A stretch of DNA of 64,000 nt from Prochlorococcus marinus str. MIT 0917 (GCF_027359575.1 NZ_CP114784.1:1797819-1861818); one strand, 5' to 3'. Positions 45,791-55,842 are shown, counted from the first letter of the stretch. Notes: generated from the letters alone by a model not told the origin. Numbers and translations are program-made.

Positions 45791-46630
45791 ATGAAACTTT
45801 TTTCTGATCTTCTTTCTTCTGAAAACTCAAAAATCCCTATCAATAATGGTCCTGTTATTAAACAAAGGAGAGGAGTTGAAATTAAGTCTGCTAGAGAGAT
45901 AGAAATTATGCGTAAATCTAGTAAAATAGTTGCAACCGTATTGAGTGAAATTATAGATTTAGTTAAACCTGGAATGTCTACTTTGGATCTAGATATATAT
46001 GCAGAAAAACGAATAAGAGATCATAATGCTGAGCCAAGCTTCAAAGGATATCATGGCTTTCCAGGTAGCATATGTTCAAGCATAAATAACGAAGTTGTTC
46101 ATGGAATACCAAGTAAAAAGAAAATTATTAATGATGGAGATTTACTTAAAGTCGATACGGGTGCTTTTTATAATGGTTATCATGGAGATAGTTGTATCAC
46201 TATATGCGTAGGTAATACATCAGATAAAGCAATTGAACTAAGTAGAGTGGCTAAAGAAGCTTTAATGCTTGGAATAAAACAAATTAAGCCGCAAAATAAA
46301 CTTCTTGATATAGCAGGAGCGATAGAAGATTATGTCAAAGATAACGGTTTTAGTATTGTCGAAGATTACACCGGACATGGAGTAGGTAGGAATCTTCATG
46401 AAGAGCCTTCGGTATTTAATTTTAGAACTAATGATTTGCCAAATGTTGTTCTGAGAGAGGGGATGACTATTGCCGTGGAACCTATAATTAATCTTGGCTC
46501 AAAGTATTGCAAGACCCTTCGTGACGGATGGACGGTAATTACAAAAGATGGAAATCTATCTGCTCAATGGGAGCATACTGTCTTAGTTACTAAAAACGGA
46601 TATGAGATACTAACTGATAGAGGAGATTGA
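45791..46630 (+). CDS. map: methionine aminopeptidase, type I
   Basis: Removes the initiator methionine. The 279-residue protein keeps the metal ligands of the pita-bread fold: D in [15 protein letters not shown] (two Asp), His in [14 protein letters not shown], Glu in AVEPIIN, and Glu in the last strand (QWEHTVLV). An N-terminal extension of about 30 residues precedes the catalytic core. It has no large insert, so it is type I. It converges on an SDR gene with a 6-base gap. Confidence 0.95.
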   Translation: MKLFSDLLSSENSKIPINNGPVIKQRRGVEIKSAREIEIMRKSSKIVATVLSEIIDLVKPGMSTLDLDIYAEKRIRDHNAEPSFKGYHGFPGSICSSINNEVVHGIPSKKKIINDGDLLKVDTGAFYNGYHGDSCITICVGNTSDKAIELSRVAKEALMLGIKQIKPQNKLLDIAGAIEDYVKDNGFSIVEDYTGHGVGRNLHEEPSVFNFRTNDLPNVVLREGMTIAVEPIINLGSKYCKTLRDGWTVITKDGNLSAQWEHTVLVTKNGYEILTDRGD

Positions 46631-46636
46631 TTCCTT

Positions 46637-47395
46637 TTAATGGTGGATGGTTGAGTATATTTTTTTTATAAATCTTGAATATAATATTCTAATTGACTCT
46701 GCTAATGGCATTAATAAATATGTTAAGGGATTAGGAGTTACTATTATTAAATAAGTATCATTTTCTGCTTTTTGTATTATCTTTCTTGCTACAAATTTAG
46801 GGCTCATGATGCCTTGTGGGTTTAGGTTAGATTTAAAAGGACCTAGAATTAATTTTTTGATAATAAAAGAATTTTGTTTTTCCATTAATAATTTACTTTT
46901 TTTTAAACTTACAAGTTCACCTATCAGACGTTTTGTTATTTCATATACTGGACTAAAAGCTATTTGAATCTCTGCTTCAGATGTATTTACCCATACTTCC
47001 TTTGGACTGTACTGGTTTAAATTATTAGAAAGGGCTAAATTCTCAAAAATTTCTATCAATCTCCAATGGCTAAGAGAATTTATTTCTATCGCTTTATTTA
47101 TATCATTTGAATCAATCATTTGTTTTGGATTAAATCCATGATTAAGTATTAAAATATCAATATTCGCAAGGCTGCTTGAAAGTAGTCCTTCTTTTCCACA
47201 GGACCAAAGAATCCATTCATCTGCAATGCTTTCAGAAGAGTCACTATTATTTTTTCTTTCATGAGTTAGGCCAACTACATAAGCTCCTTTTTTTTTCAGG
47301 ACTTCAATAAGTGACTTTCCAAGGCTCCCATTTGCTCCAGTTATGGCAATTCTTAAACCTTTAAACCTTGAGTTTTCTGAAGAGTTTTTGTTCAT
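46637..47395 (-). CDS. short-chain dehydrogenase/reductase family protein
   Basis: A 252-residue Rossmann protein. The cofactor loop is ITGANGSLGKSLIEVL at about residues 16-31; the NHGF equivalent of NNAG is present (LILNHGF). The catalytic pair appears as VNTSEAEI and YEITKRLIGEL. The C-terminus is longer and hydrophobic (LIIVTPNPLTYLLMP), a possible membrane-associating segment. Substrate is unknown. It is divergent from the Pta-N-like gene across 150 bases. Confidence 0.78.
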   Translation of the reverse strand: MNKNSSENSRFKGLRIAITGANGSLGKSLIEVLKKKGAYVVGLTHERKNNSDSSESIADEWILWSCGKEGLLSSSLANIDILILNHGFNPKQMIDSNDINKAIEINSLSHWRLIEIFENLALSNNLNQYSPKEVWVNTSEAEIQIAFSPVYEITKRLIGELVSLKKSKLLMEKQNSFIIKKLILGPFKSNLNPQGIMSPKFVARKIIQKAENDTYLIIVTPNPLTYLLMPLAESIRILYSRFIKKIYSTIHH

Positions 47396-47545
47396 TGATT
47401 TGAATCCATTGTATTTCTTGAGAAAAACATTAGGAATTACAGGATAATCTTTGTCTAATGAGAATTTTATACAGATTTAGTGTTGAGAACTTTTTCAAAA
47501 AGCCTAAACTTATAAAGATATTAATTTCACATAGATCTTTAATTA

Positions 47546-48637
47546 ATGAGCAAGACCTTTCTAATTGGATCATGTGAACCATTTAGCGGTAAGTCAGCAT
47601 TAGTTCTTGGCATGGCAAGAAATTTAATTGCTTCAAATCATTTGGTCAGATTTGGTAAACCATTAGCCACAAGCCTTGAATTAAATGTCTCTCAAGAAGG
47701 AGACATTAAAGATATAATTGATGATGATGTCAGGTTTGTGGGAGAGACGTTAAAATTATCTGCGGAAAATTTAATTCCTTCTATTCAGTTTTTAGCTGCC
47801 TCTACTGCTGGCAAGAGGATTAAGGAAAACATCTTAGACCCTGGGATTAAATTTGATGAGTTCAAGCTGTCTCTTGATTCTTCTGGTGAGGCTATCAATA
47901 TTCTTGAAGCAGCAGGTAGCTTACACGAGGGACTCTTGTATGGATTAAGTCTCAGTCAACTTGCTAAAGCTTTAAACGCTAAAGTTGTACTCGCTCATTT
48001 TTGGCAAGATAGTAGAAGTGTTGAAGCTTTATTGGAGGCTAAAAATCAATTAGGAGATCAATTAAGTGGTGTCGTCTTAAATGCTGTTAACCCTGATCAA
48101 ATCAAAGACATTAAAGAAAATATAGTTCCATCTCTTAAGTCGCTAGGTTTAGATGTCTTTGGAATAATGCCTAGGTCTCCTTTGTTGAGGAGTGTTACTG
48201 TTGAAGAACTGGTGAGACGTTTAAATGCTCGAGTTATTTGTTGCTCTGACAGGCTTGAGCTGATGGTCGAGACGTTGAGTATTGGCGCGATGAGTGTTAA
48301 TTCTGCAATGGAATTTTTTCGAAGAAGGCGTAATATGGCGGTAGTGACAGGCGCTGATCGAACAGATATTCAATTGGCGGCTTTGGAAGCTTCTACTCAA
48401 TGCTTAATACTGACAGGTGCTGGCGAGCCACTGCCACAATTGATTAATAGATCAGAAGAATTAGATGTCCCATTGCTAAAAGTTGAGAGAGATACTCTCT
48501 CAACAGTTGAAGTTATTGAGCAGGCTTTTGGTCATGTACGTCTTCATGAGACAGTTAAAGCTACTTATGCTTTTCGATTAGTACAAGAACATTGTGATCT
48601 TGATCGAATCTTTAAAACTTTAGGAATTTCTTCTTGA
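47546..48637 (+). CDS. BioD-like/DRTGG protein (phosphotransacetylase N-terminal-like)
   Basis: A 363-residue protein made of an AAA_26 (dethiobiotin-synthetase-like) P-loop domain followed by a DRTGG domain, the N-terminal part of long phosphotransacetylases without the catalytic Pta domain. The P-loop reads GSCEPFSGKSALVLGMARN at residues 8-26. The DRTGG-like segment is in VVTGADRTDIQLAALEAS near residue 266. A regulatory or nucleotide-sensing role is possible; none is established. The next gene follows after 40 bases. Confidence 0.8.
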   Translation: MSKTFLIGSCEPFSGKSALVLGMARNLIASNHLVRFGKPLATSLELNVSQEGDIKDIIDDDVRFVGETLKLSAENLIPSIQFLAASTAGKRIKENILDPGIKFDEFKLSLDSSGEAINILEAAGSLHEGLLYGLSLSQLAKALNAKVVLAHFWQDSRSVEALLEAKNQLGDQLSGVVLNAVNPDQIKDIKENIVPSLKSLGLDVFGIMPRSPLLRSVTVEELVRRLNARVICCSDRLELMVETLSIGAMSVNSAMEFFRRRRNMAVVTGADRTDIQLAALEASTQCLILTGAGEPLPQLINRSEELDVPLLKVERDTLSTVEVIEQAFGHVRLHETVKATYAFRLVQEHCDLDRIFKTLGISS

Positions 48638-48677
48638 GTTCATGAATAATGGCTACCTTTAGAATATCTGAATTAGG

Positions 48678-49196
48678 ATGTCCTTGAGTCGATCACTCGA
48701 TCTTCCTGCATTGGGACGAGTTGATACACTCTCTCAGGAATTGGCCTTGTTGAAAAACGAGGGAAAAAGAAGAATTGCTTTTTTAGGTAGTCGACATGTA
48801 CCTGTCGTTTCTATTCATATAGTTGAATTAATAGCCAGGTCTTTGGCTCAAGAGGGCCATTCTATAATCACTTCAGGTTCTCAAGGAGTAAATGCTGCAG
48901 TAATTAGAGCGGTTCTAGATGTTAACCCTTCTCTCTTAACTGTTTTGTTACCACAGTCTCTAGATAGGCAAACTGCAGAGGTCAAGGACCTTCTTGGGAG
49001 CGTTTTACATCTAATAGAGAAAGAAGAGAATAATGATTTGCCTTTGCCAATGGCAAGTAGTCTTTGTAATCAAGAAATTATTAACAGATGTGATCAATTG
49101 ATTTGTTTCGCATTCCATGATAGTGAAACATTATTGAGTAGTTGCCATAGTGCTGAAGATATGGGAAAAGTTGTGAGCCTGATGTTTTTTGATTAA
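48678..49196 (+). CDS. Rossmann-like protein related to DNA recombination-mediator A/DprA
   Basis: A 172-residue protein with the pattern RRIAFLGSRHVPVVSIHIVELIARSLAQEGHSIITSGSQGVNAAVIRAVLD, similar to the Rossmann core of DprA/Smf and lysine-decarboxylase-like proteins (GSR and GG/SG motifs). Cyanobacterial members are often labelled DNA recombination-mediator protein A. The last helices of full DprA are missing. Role in DNA uptake or recombination is inferred from that similarity and should be treated as weak. Confidence 0.65.
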   Translation: MSLSRSLDLPALGRVDTLSQELALLKNEGKRRIAFLGSRHVPVVSIHIVELIARSLAQEGHSIITSGSQGVNAAVIRAVLDVNPSLLTVLLPQSLDRQTAEVKDLLGSVLHLIEKEENNDLPLPMASSLCNQEIINRCDQLICFAFHDSETLLSSCHSAEDMGKVVSLMFFD

Positions 49197-49318
49197 TTTT
49201 CAATCATAGATAATCATATATTTCTAGATATTTTTAAGCTTACGAAATATCGCAAAAGTATATTTCTAAGCAATTTTGCCTTTTTTTCATAAGATGGTGG
49301 AAACGAATAGAAATTTTC

Positions 49319-49816
49319 ATGCCCTCTTCTTATTCTTTTGATGTGGTTTCAGAATTTGATCAGCAGGAATTAGTAAATGCTATTGATCAATTGAGGAGAG
49401 AAGTGGATCAAAGGTATGATCTGAAAGACTCAAAGACAAAAATAGATGTTAAAGAAGATGAGTTATCTATTGTCTCTTTAAGTGATATGACAATCGAATC
49501 TGTAAAAGATATTTTATTACAGAAAGCAACTAAAAGAAACTTGTCATTAAAGATATTTGATTTTCAAAAAATTGAAACTATAGGAGGAAATATGGTTATG
49601 CAAATTGTTAAATTAAAGAAAGGCTTGCCTCAACAAATCGCAAAGAAATTAAGTAAGTTAGTTCGAGATGAAATGAAGAAAGTAACTGTATCAATACAAG
49701 GAGATAGCTTGAGAATTACAGGAAAAAATAAAGATGATTTGCAATCTGCAATTAATTTAATTAAGAAGCAGGAAGATGATTTAGAAATAGCTCTTCAATT
49801 TCAAAATTTTAGATAG
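49319..49816 (+). CDS. YajQ family nucleotide-binding protein (UPF0234)
   Basis: A 165-residue protein with the YajQ ferredoxin-like repeat: SYSFDVVSEFDQQELVNAIDQ at the N-terminus and the characteristic QKIETIGGNMVMQIVKLKKG near residue 80. The C-terminal half contains KKVTVSIQGDSLRITGKNKDDLQ. In Xanthomonas a member binds cyclic di-GMP; other members have been reported to bind RNA or nucleotides. Which applies here cannot be read from sequence. The start is ATG. Confidence 0.9.
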   Translation: MPSSYSFDVVSEFDQQELVNAIDQLRREVDQRYDLKDSKTKIDVKEDELSIVSLSDMTIESVKDILLQKATKRNLSLKIFDFQKIETIGGNMVMQIVKLKKGLPQQIAKKLSKLVRDEMKKVTVSIQGDSLRITGKNKDDLQSAINLIKKQEDDLEIALQFQNFR

Positions 49817-49856
49817 TTAATTAATAATTAAAAACTTTATCACTAAGATTTTTGTT

Positions 49857-50051
49857 ATGGAGCAATTAATAGAAAGACTTTCTAAAAAAGCATTTATTTT
49901 GTCCGGAAAGTCGAAGAAAGAATTAGAAAGAACATGTTGGATGATTGTTCATGAGCATAAGCATGGGGTGATGCCAACAGAATATGATATTAGGGAGATT
50001 GACGAAGAACTTTATTTGAAGGTTTTAAAAACAGCTAGAGAGATATCATAG
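49857..50051 (+). CDS. hypothetical small protein, 64 residues
   Basis: A short frame beginning MEQLIERLSKKAFILSGKSK and ending VLKTAREIS. It is mostly helical, with no signal peptide. The segment KHGVMPTEYDIREIDEELYLKVLK looks like a genuine folded helix pair. I do not recognise it. It follows the yajQ-type gene by 41 bases on the same strand. Codon usage and length suggest a real gene but support is moderate. Confidence 0.5.
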   Translation: MEQLIERLSKKAFILSGKSKKELERTCWMIVHEHKHGVMPTEYDIREIDEELYLKVLKTAREIS

Positions 50052-50188
50052 TTAAAGGAGAGATTTTGCTTTTTATTTTTGAAAATACAATCTTGCGGGT
50101 TTAAAAATAAATTTATTATTTTTTCTATCTAACAATTTTCGCAATACTTGCTAAACCAACATAAAATCGTTTTTAGATAATCTTTATT

Positions 50189-50992
50189 ATGACAACTCCA
50201 TTTCGTAATGTGACTCCGAATGGACCAGGTGGCACAACAACTCTTCTACTTGTCCTTTCATTTACCGGATTTTTACTTCTTACGCAAGCCTTTTTCGTTG
50301 TTCCTGCTGGACAAGTTTCAGTGGTCACAACATTAGGGAAAGTAAGTGGTGGTTCACGAAAACCTGGTTTAAATTTCAAAGTACCTTTTGTTCAAAATAC
50401 TTATCCTTTTAATGTTCAAACTCAAGTTAGACCTGAAAAATTTGATTCATTAACTAAAGATTTGCAAGTCATTTCTGCAACCGCTACAGTTAAATATGCT
50501 CTCAAGCCCAATGAGGCTGGAAGAGTCTTTAAAACTATCTCTTATAACGATAGAGAGATATACAACAGGATTATTCAACCATCATTACTTAAAGCCCTGA
50601 AGTCAGTTTTTTCAAAGTATGAGTTGGTAACAATAGCTAGCTCTTGGAGTGATATTTCTGAGTTGGTTGAGCAAACAGTAGCTGATGAACTTAATAAGTT
50701 TGACTATGTTGATGTTCAATCACTCGACTTGACTGGCTTGACTATTGCTGATGAATATCGAGCAGCTATCGAACAAAAACAGATTGCTGAGCAGCAATTA
50801 TTGAGAGCTCAAACTGAAGTTAAAATTGCAGAGCAAGAAGCTCTTAGATACGACACATTAAATAAAAGTCTTGATGATCAAGTTCTTTTCAAATTGTTTC
50901 TAGATAAATGGAATGGTGAGACACAAGTTGTTCCTTCATTACCAGGAACCAGTTCAGGAAATGTTCCTGTAATCGTTAGAGGAAAAAATTAA
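50189..50992 (+). CDS. prohibitin/SPFH-domain membrane protein
   Basis: A 267-residue prohibitin-like protein: one N-terminal membrane helix (LLLVLSFTGFLLLTQAFFV), then an SPFH/Band 7 domain (VVTTLGKVSGGSRKPGLNFKV, and RPEKFDSLTKDLQVISATATVKYAL). A helical C-terminal region rich in Glu/Gln (AIEQKQIAEQQLLRAQTEVKIAEQE) should oligomerise. Prohibitin homologues form membrane rings linked to protease control; here the partner is unknown. It converges on hemL with a strong bidirectional terminator between them. Confidence 0.88.
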   Translation: MTTPFRNVTPNGPGGTTTLLLVLSFTGFLLLTQAFFVVPAGQVSVVTTLGKVSGGSRKPGLNFKVPFVQNTYPFNVQTQVRPEKFDSLTKDLQVISATATVKYALKPNEAGRVFKTISYNDREIYNRIIQPSLLKALKSVFSKYELVTIASSWSDISELVEQTVADELNKFDYVDVQSLDLTGLTIADEYRAAIEQKQIAEQQLLRAQTEVKIAEQEALRYDTLNKSLDDQVLFKLFLDKWNGETQVVPSLPGTSSGNVPVIVRGKN

Positions 50993-51013
50993 TTTGCCTT
51001 AGAAATTGACTTT

Positions 51014-51049
51014 AAAAAATCCAATTTATTAATTTAAATTGGATTTTTT
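51014..51049. terminator. bidirectional terminator between the prohibitin gene and hemL
   Basis: AAAAAATCCAATTT (51014-51027) and AAATTGGATTTTTT (51036-51049) form a perfect 14-bp stem with an 8-base loop. The A-run and T-run sit within the outer stem on either strand, so it works for both converging genes. The stem overlaps the last bases of hemL. Confidence 0.8.
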
Positions 51050-52346
51050 ATGAGATTTCAGAGAAACATTCTTGAAAAGCTTTTATTGTTGAATTTATAT
51101 CATCTTCAGAATGAGCAAGTGATGTAAAACCAGCTTCAAATGCACTGGGAGCTAAATAAACACCCTTTTGAAGCATGAGTCTATGCAATTTGCTAAACCG
51201 ATTTGTATCAGCAGATTTGGCTTCTTCAAAGTTTCTTACTGGTCCTTCACATAGATAAAATCCGAACATAGCGCTAATGCTATGACCATAAATGGCAATA
51301 TTTGATTCTTTAGCAGCTGTAATGACTCCATCGACTAGCTTTTTCGTAAGAGATTCTAATTTTTCATATGTACCTTCTTGCTTGAGGAGTTCAAGAGTTT
51401 TAATTCCTGCTGTCATGGCAAGAGGATTACCGCTTAATGTGCCTGCTTGATACATAGGACCAGAAGGCGAAACCATTGACATGATTTCTTTACGACCGCC
51501 ATAGGCCCCAACAGGAAGTCCTCCACCAATTACCTTCCCCATAGTGGTTAAATCAGGAGTTACTCCAAAACGCTCTTGGGCTCCTCCATAGCTGATTCTA
51601 AAACCAGTCATTACTTCATCAAAAACTAAAAGAGCACCGTTCTCCTGTGTTAACTCTCTCAAACCCTCTAAGAATCCTGGTTCAGGTGTGATGAAGCCTG
51701 CATTCCCAACAACAGGCTCAAGTATGACTCCAGAAATCGCATCTGGATTTTCAGCAAAAAGCTCTTTTACAGCTTCAAGATCGTTATAAGGAGCAGTAAG
51801 CGTATTGGCGGTTGTACTTCTTGGAACCCCAGGAGAGTCTGGTAGACCAAGTGTTGCTACGCCTGAGCCGGCTTTCACTAAAAACATGTCTGCATGCCCG
51901 TGATAGCAACCTTCGAATTTGATAACTTTATCTCTACCAGTAAAGGCTCTCATTAAACGAAGAACAGCCATACAAGCTTCTGTGCCGCTATTAACAAAGC
52001 GAACCATTTCAACGCTTGGTACGGCTTCTATGACCATCTCAGCGAGCTTATTCTCGAGTACACAAGGCGCTCCGAAGCTCGTACCTTTTTCGAGCGTTTC
52101 TTGAAGAGCGGAAATCACCTCTGGATGTGCATGACCACAAATCGCAGGCCCCCAGCTACCTACATAGTCGATGTATCTGTTTCCATCAACATCCCAAGCA
52201 TAAGGACCCTTAACTCGATCAAAGACGATTGGATCCCCTTCAACAGATTTGAAAGCTCTTACAGGTGAACTGACTCCACCAGGCATTAAATTTTTGGCAG
52301 AGCCAAAAATTTCTTCAGATCTTTTTGTGTTCAACGCGTCTGTCAC
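51048..52346 (-). CDS. hemL: glutamate-1-semialdehyde 2,1-aminomutase
   Basis: Converts glutamate-1-semialdehyde to 5-aminolevulinate, the committed tetrapyrrole precursor in cyanobacteria, using PLP. The 432-residue class III aminotransferase-like protein has catalytic Lys271 in [18 protein letters not shown]. The [21 protein letters not shown] segment is at residues 117-136 and [10 protein letters not shown] near 212. The start is GTG at 52346. It is the first dedicated tetrapyrrole gene here besides gltX and hemC. About 267 bases of AT-rich sequence precede it, with no clear feature. Confidence 0.97.
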   Translation of the reverse strand: MTDALNTKRSEEIFGSAKNLMPGGVSSPVRAFKSVEGDPIVFDRVKGPYAWDVDGNRYIDYVGSWGPAICGHAHPEVISALQETLEKGTSFGAPCVLENKLAEMVIEAVPSVEMVRFVNSGTEACMAVLRLMRAFTGRDKVIKFEGCYHGHADMFLVKAGSGVATLGLPDSPGVPRSTTANTLTAPYNDLEAVKELFAENPDAISGVILEPVVGNAGFITPEPGFLEGLRELTQENGALLVFDEVMTGFRISYGGAQERFGVTPDLTTMGKVIGGGLPVGAYGGRKEIMSMVSPSGPMYQAGTLSGNPLAMTAGIKTLELLKQEGTYEKLESLTKKLVDGVITAAKESNIAIYGHSISAMFGFYLCEGPVRNFEEAKSADTNRFSKLHRLMLQKGVYLAPSAFEAGFTSLAHSEDDINSTIKAFQECFSEIS

Positions 52347-52613
52347 AGCACCTCAGCGAATGAGTCATAAACACAGTCAGCCATAATGGCCTAAAAGTGA
52401 CTAATTCGTCTAAATTTTTGAATCTGTTCAGCATCTGGTTATTTTTTTTAATCTTTAATGGGTCTATATTGAAAAATGAGTTTAAGCCGAAAAACAAGTG
52501 CTAGATTGACTTTTTTTGAGAATATGCCCTTTGAATTTAATGTTTTTTGGCTAATTGAAAAAATTTGCTTTGTTAATTCTGTGATGATTTGAAAATAGAA
52601 AAAACCTAATTTT

Positions 52614-53441
52614 TTAAAAGAAATCTTCATTTTCAATATCTGATGGAGGCCAGCTAATGTCGACAACTACAGGTGCGTGATCACTGGGTTTCTCTCTTGA
52701 TCTTGGCTCTTTGTCTATCCAACAACTATTGGCACAACTAAGAATATCTTCTGTTAAGTAAATATGATCTATTCGCCAACCCTTGTCTCTTTCCCAGGCT
52801 GAATGGCGATAATCCCACCAAGACCAATTTTTATCACCTGGCTCGAAAATTCTAAAAACATCCTCTAATTCCTCTCCTAAAGCATCTTTAAGTAACTTTC
52901 TTTCTTTTGAAGAAGCCATAATTGATTCTTTATAATTACTTGGCGTATGTATATCTCTATCTTCAGGAGCAATATTAAAGTCTCCTAATAAGCATATAGG
53001 TGTATGATTTGAATTGATTTTCCTTAGATAGAATTGTAGGCATTCTAGCCATTTTTCTTTATAAATAAACTTGTCTGAATTTATAGATGACCCATTTGGA
53101 ACATAAACATTTATAATCCTAATGTCATTAATTTCAGCACTTATGATTCTTTTTTGTTCGTTTAATATATTTAAATCTTTATAGCCCTTGATTATTTCAT
53201 TAAAACCAATCTTGATATTATTAATTGGAAATCGACTTATTATTGCTACTCCATTGTAAGACTTTTGACCAGAGATTGAAACCTCATATCCAAGGTTTGA
53301 AAAAATTTCAATTGGGAAAAACTTATCTTCTGTTTTTGTCTCTTGTAAGCAAAGAATGTCAACTTTGTTAGTGATGAGCCATTCTTTGACATGATCTATT
53401 CTTGAACGAATAGAATTGACATTCCAGGTTGCAACAAGCAA
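52614..53441 (-). CDS. xth: exodeoxyribonuclease III / AP endonuclease
   Basis: Metal-dependent nuclease of base excision repair, about 275 residues. The endonuclease/exonuclease/phosphatase fold is seen in LVATWNVNSIRSRIDHVKEWL at the N-terminus, DILCLQETKTED (catalytic Glu), ICLLGDFNIAPEDRDIH (Asp-Phe-Asn) and KPSDHAPVVVDISW (Asp-His) at the C-terminus. Length and motifs fit XthA. It is divergent from a small unknown gene, 57 bases away. Confidence 0.94.
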   Translation of the reverse strand: MLVATWNVNSIRSRIDHVKEWLITNKVDILCLQETKTEDKFFPIEIFSNLGYEVSISGQKSYNGVAIISRFPINNIKIGFNEIIKGYKDLNILNEQKRIISAEINDIRIINVYVPNGSSINSDKFIYKEKWLECLQFYLRKINSNHTPICLLGDFNIAPEDRDIHTPSNYKESIMASSKERKLLKDALGEELEDVFRIFEPGDKNWSWWDYRHSAWERDKGWRIDHIYLTEDILSCANSCWIDKEPRSREKPSDHAPVVVDISWPPSDIENEDFF

Positions 53442-53498
53442 GACTTAAAATTTTATTGCTTAAGTTATTATTATGTAAATATAGACGAAAGTTTAGTT

Positions 53499-53834
53499 TT
53501 GAATCGAACTGCACGTTTTATTAATGGACAATTATTGTTGGCTTTCGCTGGTTTAATTCCAATTTTAATTGTGGCAGGTCAAGTTTTTTCTTCTTCAAGA
53601 AAAATAAGAATTTCGGAAGTAAAAAATTATTCAACTGATGAGAAGAGAGATATTTACAGTACTTTCGATACAGAAGATCAAATTGATCAAGGTTTACCAA
53701 TAGATCCATTTGATTTGATGAACCGTCTTAAACAAGCAGGAGCTATGAATAATGCTACAACTCCATCAGATGCGCTAGATGAAGCTCTCAATGCATTTGA
53801 TCAGTCAGAGTATGAAAATGTCCCAAATGAATAA
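53499..53834 (+). CDS. hypothetical single-pass membrane protein
   Basis: A 111-residue protein read from a TTG start. One hydrophobic helix (LLLAFAGLIPILIVAGQVF) near the N-terminus is followed by a polar Asp/Ser/Gln-rich region (DEALNAFDQSEYENVPNE at the end). A DLMNRLKQAGAMNNATTPSDAL stretch looks helical. I do not recognise a family. It precedes the 215-residue gene by about 70 bases on the same strand. Confidence 0.55.
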   Translation: MNRTARFINGQLLLAFAGLIPILIVAGQVFSSSRKIRISEVKNYSTDEKRDIYSTFDTEDQIDQGLPIDPFDLMNRLKQAGAMNNATTPSDALDEALNAFDQSEYENVPNE

Positions 53835-53904
53835 AATCACAATAGAATTTGTAGGATTTTGGTAAATTTAGGATTGGTCACTAATGGCCTATTTATTTAT
53901 ATAG

Positions 53905-54552
53905 ATGCAGAACCATCCAATCCCCTCGGTCACTGATCCATTGCAATACCGGGCAATTGGATTAGTTAGAGGCATTTATAAGCCTCAAGATGATGACACC
54001 TTTACTCGTGGAGCTCTAATTGATTCTAAGGGTAATGAAATAGATGCAGTTGTCCTTGGGAGAGTCATAACCTTGATTCTTAATCACGTTCCTCTAGAAA
54101 AACCTCACCTCTGGGTCGTATATCCACGATGTAGGAATAATCAAAATCTTCATTTACAAATCACAGGTATTTGGGAACCAAGCACTTTGAAAAAAAATCT
54201 TGTGGAGAGCGAAGGATTGAATGAAACTTCAAGTTTAAAGGTTGATTCTGATAACTTATTGGAAGGTGATGATTATTTTTCAATTAGAGGAGAATTGGTT
54301 TTTACTAAGCCAGAAGAAAAGGAGTTAGTTATAAAAATTCGTCAAAGGCCAAGGAATCAACAAAAGAAAGCTTTACCTTTTAAATTAAATCTTAAAGGTG
54401 AAGTACCTATTAATTACTTGAAACATTTTATTAGTCTTGATGTTCGACGTGTTGATTATCAACTTTTGGTTGAAGATTTTCAAATTATAGGCCCTCTTTC
54501 TCAACAACAAATAAACAAAAGAAGTAGAAAAATCTTAAAAAATAAAAATTAG
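53905..54552 (+). CDS. conserved-looking hypothetical protein, 215 residues
   Basis: A soluble protein without a signal peptide. The first 90 residues look beta-rich and well ordered (YRAIGLVRGIYKPQDDDTFTRGALI, and LHLQITGIWEP). The middle is polar and charged. The C-terminal part (YFSIRGELVFTKPEEKELVIKIRQRPR) again has alternating hydrophobic residues. Two similar beta-rich halves hint at OB-like barrels, but this is only a pattern. I assign no function. It lies upstream of larC on the same strand, 66 bases away. Confidence 0.55.
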   Translation: MQNHPIPSVTDPLQYRAIGLVRGIYKPQDDDTFTRGALIDSKGNEIDAVVLGRVITLILNHVPLEKPHLWVVYPRCRNNQNLHLQITGIWEPSTLKKNLVESEGLNETSSLKVDSDNLLEGDDYFSIRGELVFTKPEEKELVIKIRQRPRNQQKKALPFKLNLKGEVPINYLKHFISLDVRRVDYQLLVEDFQIIGPLSQQQINKRSRKILKNKN

Positions 54553-54618
54553 TCTTATTAAAAAAAAATATATATCAATGTATTCTATCTATAAAACTGA
54601 TTATTTATTCACTCATAA

Positions 54619-55842
54619 ATGAAATCTATTTTTATTGATTGTTGTCTTGGAATATCTGGAGATATGCTTGCATCAGCATTATTAGATTTAGGTGTTCCGA
54701 AATCTATTTTCTTGGATAACTTAGTAAGACTAAATATAGAGAAAAATTATAATGTCAAATTCAACATGGGAACTAGTGAAGGTATAAAAGGAATTGTCTG
54801 TACAAAAAATGAAATCCCATTTAAGGAAGTATCTAGAAATCTTAATGATATAAAAAACTTACTTCTAGATTCAAAACTTAATGAATATGTGAAGAAAAAG
54901 TCTATTAGGGTTTTTGAAATTCTTGCAGAAGCAGAAGCAGTTGTTCATGGGAATGAAGTCTCAGATGTTCATTTTCATGAACTAGGTTCAATGGATTCCA
55001 TAATTGACATTGTTAATGTTTGCTCTGCTATAGATTTTTTAAAGCCATACAGTATTTATTTTTCAGATCCACCTTCAGGGAAAGGAATCGTATCCACTTC
55101 ACATGGACCTCTCCCTATTCCAGTACCTACAGTTGCAGAGATAGCGAGGCAAAAAAAAATTCCATTAATGCTTCTTGATGATAAATATTTTGGTGAAATT
55201 ACAACCCCTACTGGCATCGCATTGATAGCAACTTTTATAGATAAGGTTTATCAACCAGATAAAATAAATATTGAAAAGATTGGTATAGGCTTAGGAAGTA
55301 AAAATATTTCTCGACCTAACTTTTTAAGAGTTATGCTGATATCTGAAAATGATGATTATATAGGAAATAATAAGCCTTCTTTTCAAACTATAATTTCTCA
55401 GGAGGCTTGGATTGATGATTCCACACCTGAAGATGTTGCGGTTTTAATCGAAAGATTAAGATCTGCAGGTGCTATAGATGTTATTTGTTATTCGGTAGAT
55501 ATGAAAAAAAATAGAAAAGGGATATGTATACAAGCTATTCTCTACCCTAAACATAAAAATTTACTGAGGGAAGTTTGGTTTAACTATAGTACTACAATTG
55601 GAATAAGAGAAAATAACATTAGCCGCTGGATACTTCCAAGAAGAACAGTGAGTCATAAAACTAAATTTGGCATAGTTAATGTTAAACAAGTAATGAGACC
55701 AAATGGTCAGACTTCAATAAAATTAGAACATAAAGACTTGACTAAAATAACTTTAAATACAGGAATTCCAATAGAAGAGATTCGTAAGAAACTAATTATA
55801 GAATTATCAGGATTTTATGAATTAGATGATTACTCCTTTTGA
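54619..55842 (+). CDS. larC: LarC-family nickel pincer cofactor biosynthesis protein
   Basis: LarC inserts nickel into the pincer cofactor of lactate racemase-type enzymes. The 407-residue protein reads as one continuous frame, covering both halves that some lactobacilli make by frameshifting. It starts with IDCCLGISGDMLASALLDLG; HFHELGSMDSIIDIV lies near residues 118-132 and TPEDVAVLIERL in the C-terminal half. No larA, larB or larE gene is seen nearby. A nickel role beyond lactate racemase is possible, since Prochlorococcus uses nickel superoxide dismutase, but that link is speculative. Confidence 0.85.
   Translation: MKSIFIDCCLGISGDMLASALLDLGVPKSIFLDNLVRLNIEKNYNVKFNMGTSEGIKGIVCTKNEIPFKEVSRNLNDIKNLLLDSKLNEYVKKKSIRVFEILAEAEAVVHGNEVSDVHFHELGSMDSIIDIVNVCSAIDFLKPYSIYFSDPPSGKGIVSTSHGPLPIPVPTVAEIARQKKIPLMLLDDKYFGEITTPTGIALIATFIDKVYQPDKINIEKIGIGLGSKNISRPNFLRVMLISENDDYIGNNKPSFQTIISQEAWIDDSTPEDVAVLIERLRSAGAIDVICYSVDMKKNRKGICIQAILYPKHKNLLREVWFNYSTTIGIRENNISRWILPRRTVSHKTKFGIVNVKQVMRPNGQTSIKLEHKDLTKITLNTGIPIEEIRKKLIIELSGFYELDDYSF

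Noticed and set aside
52347-52613. Small coding frames or an RNA gene between hemL and xth
   Set aside because: Minus-strand frames of 60-72 residues are present but lack protein-like composition and overlap xth or hemL; no hairpin or RNA motif was convincing.
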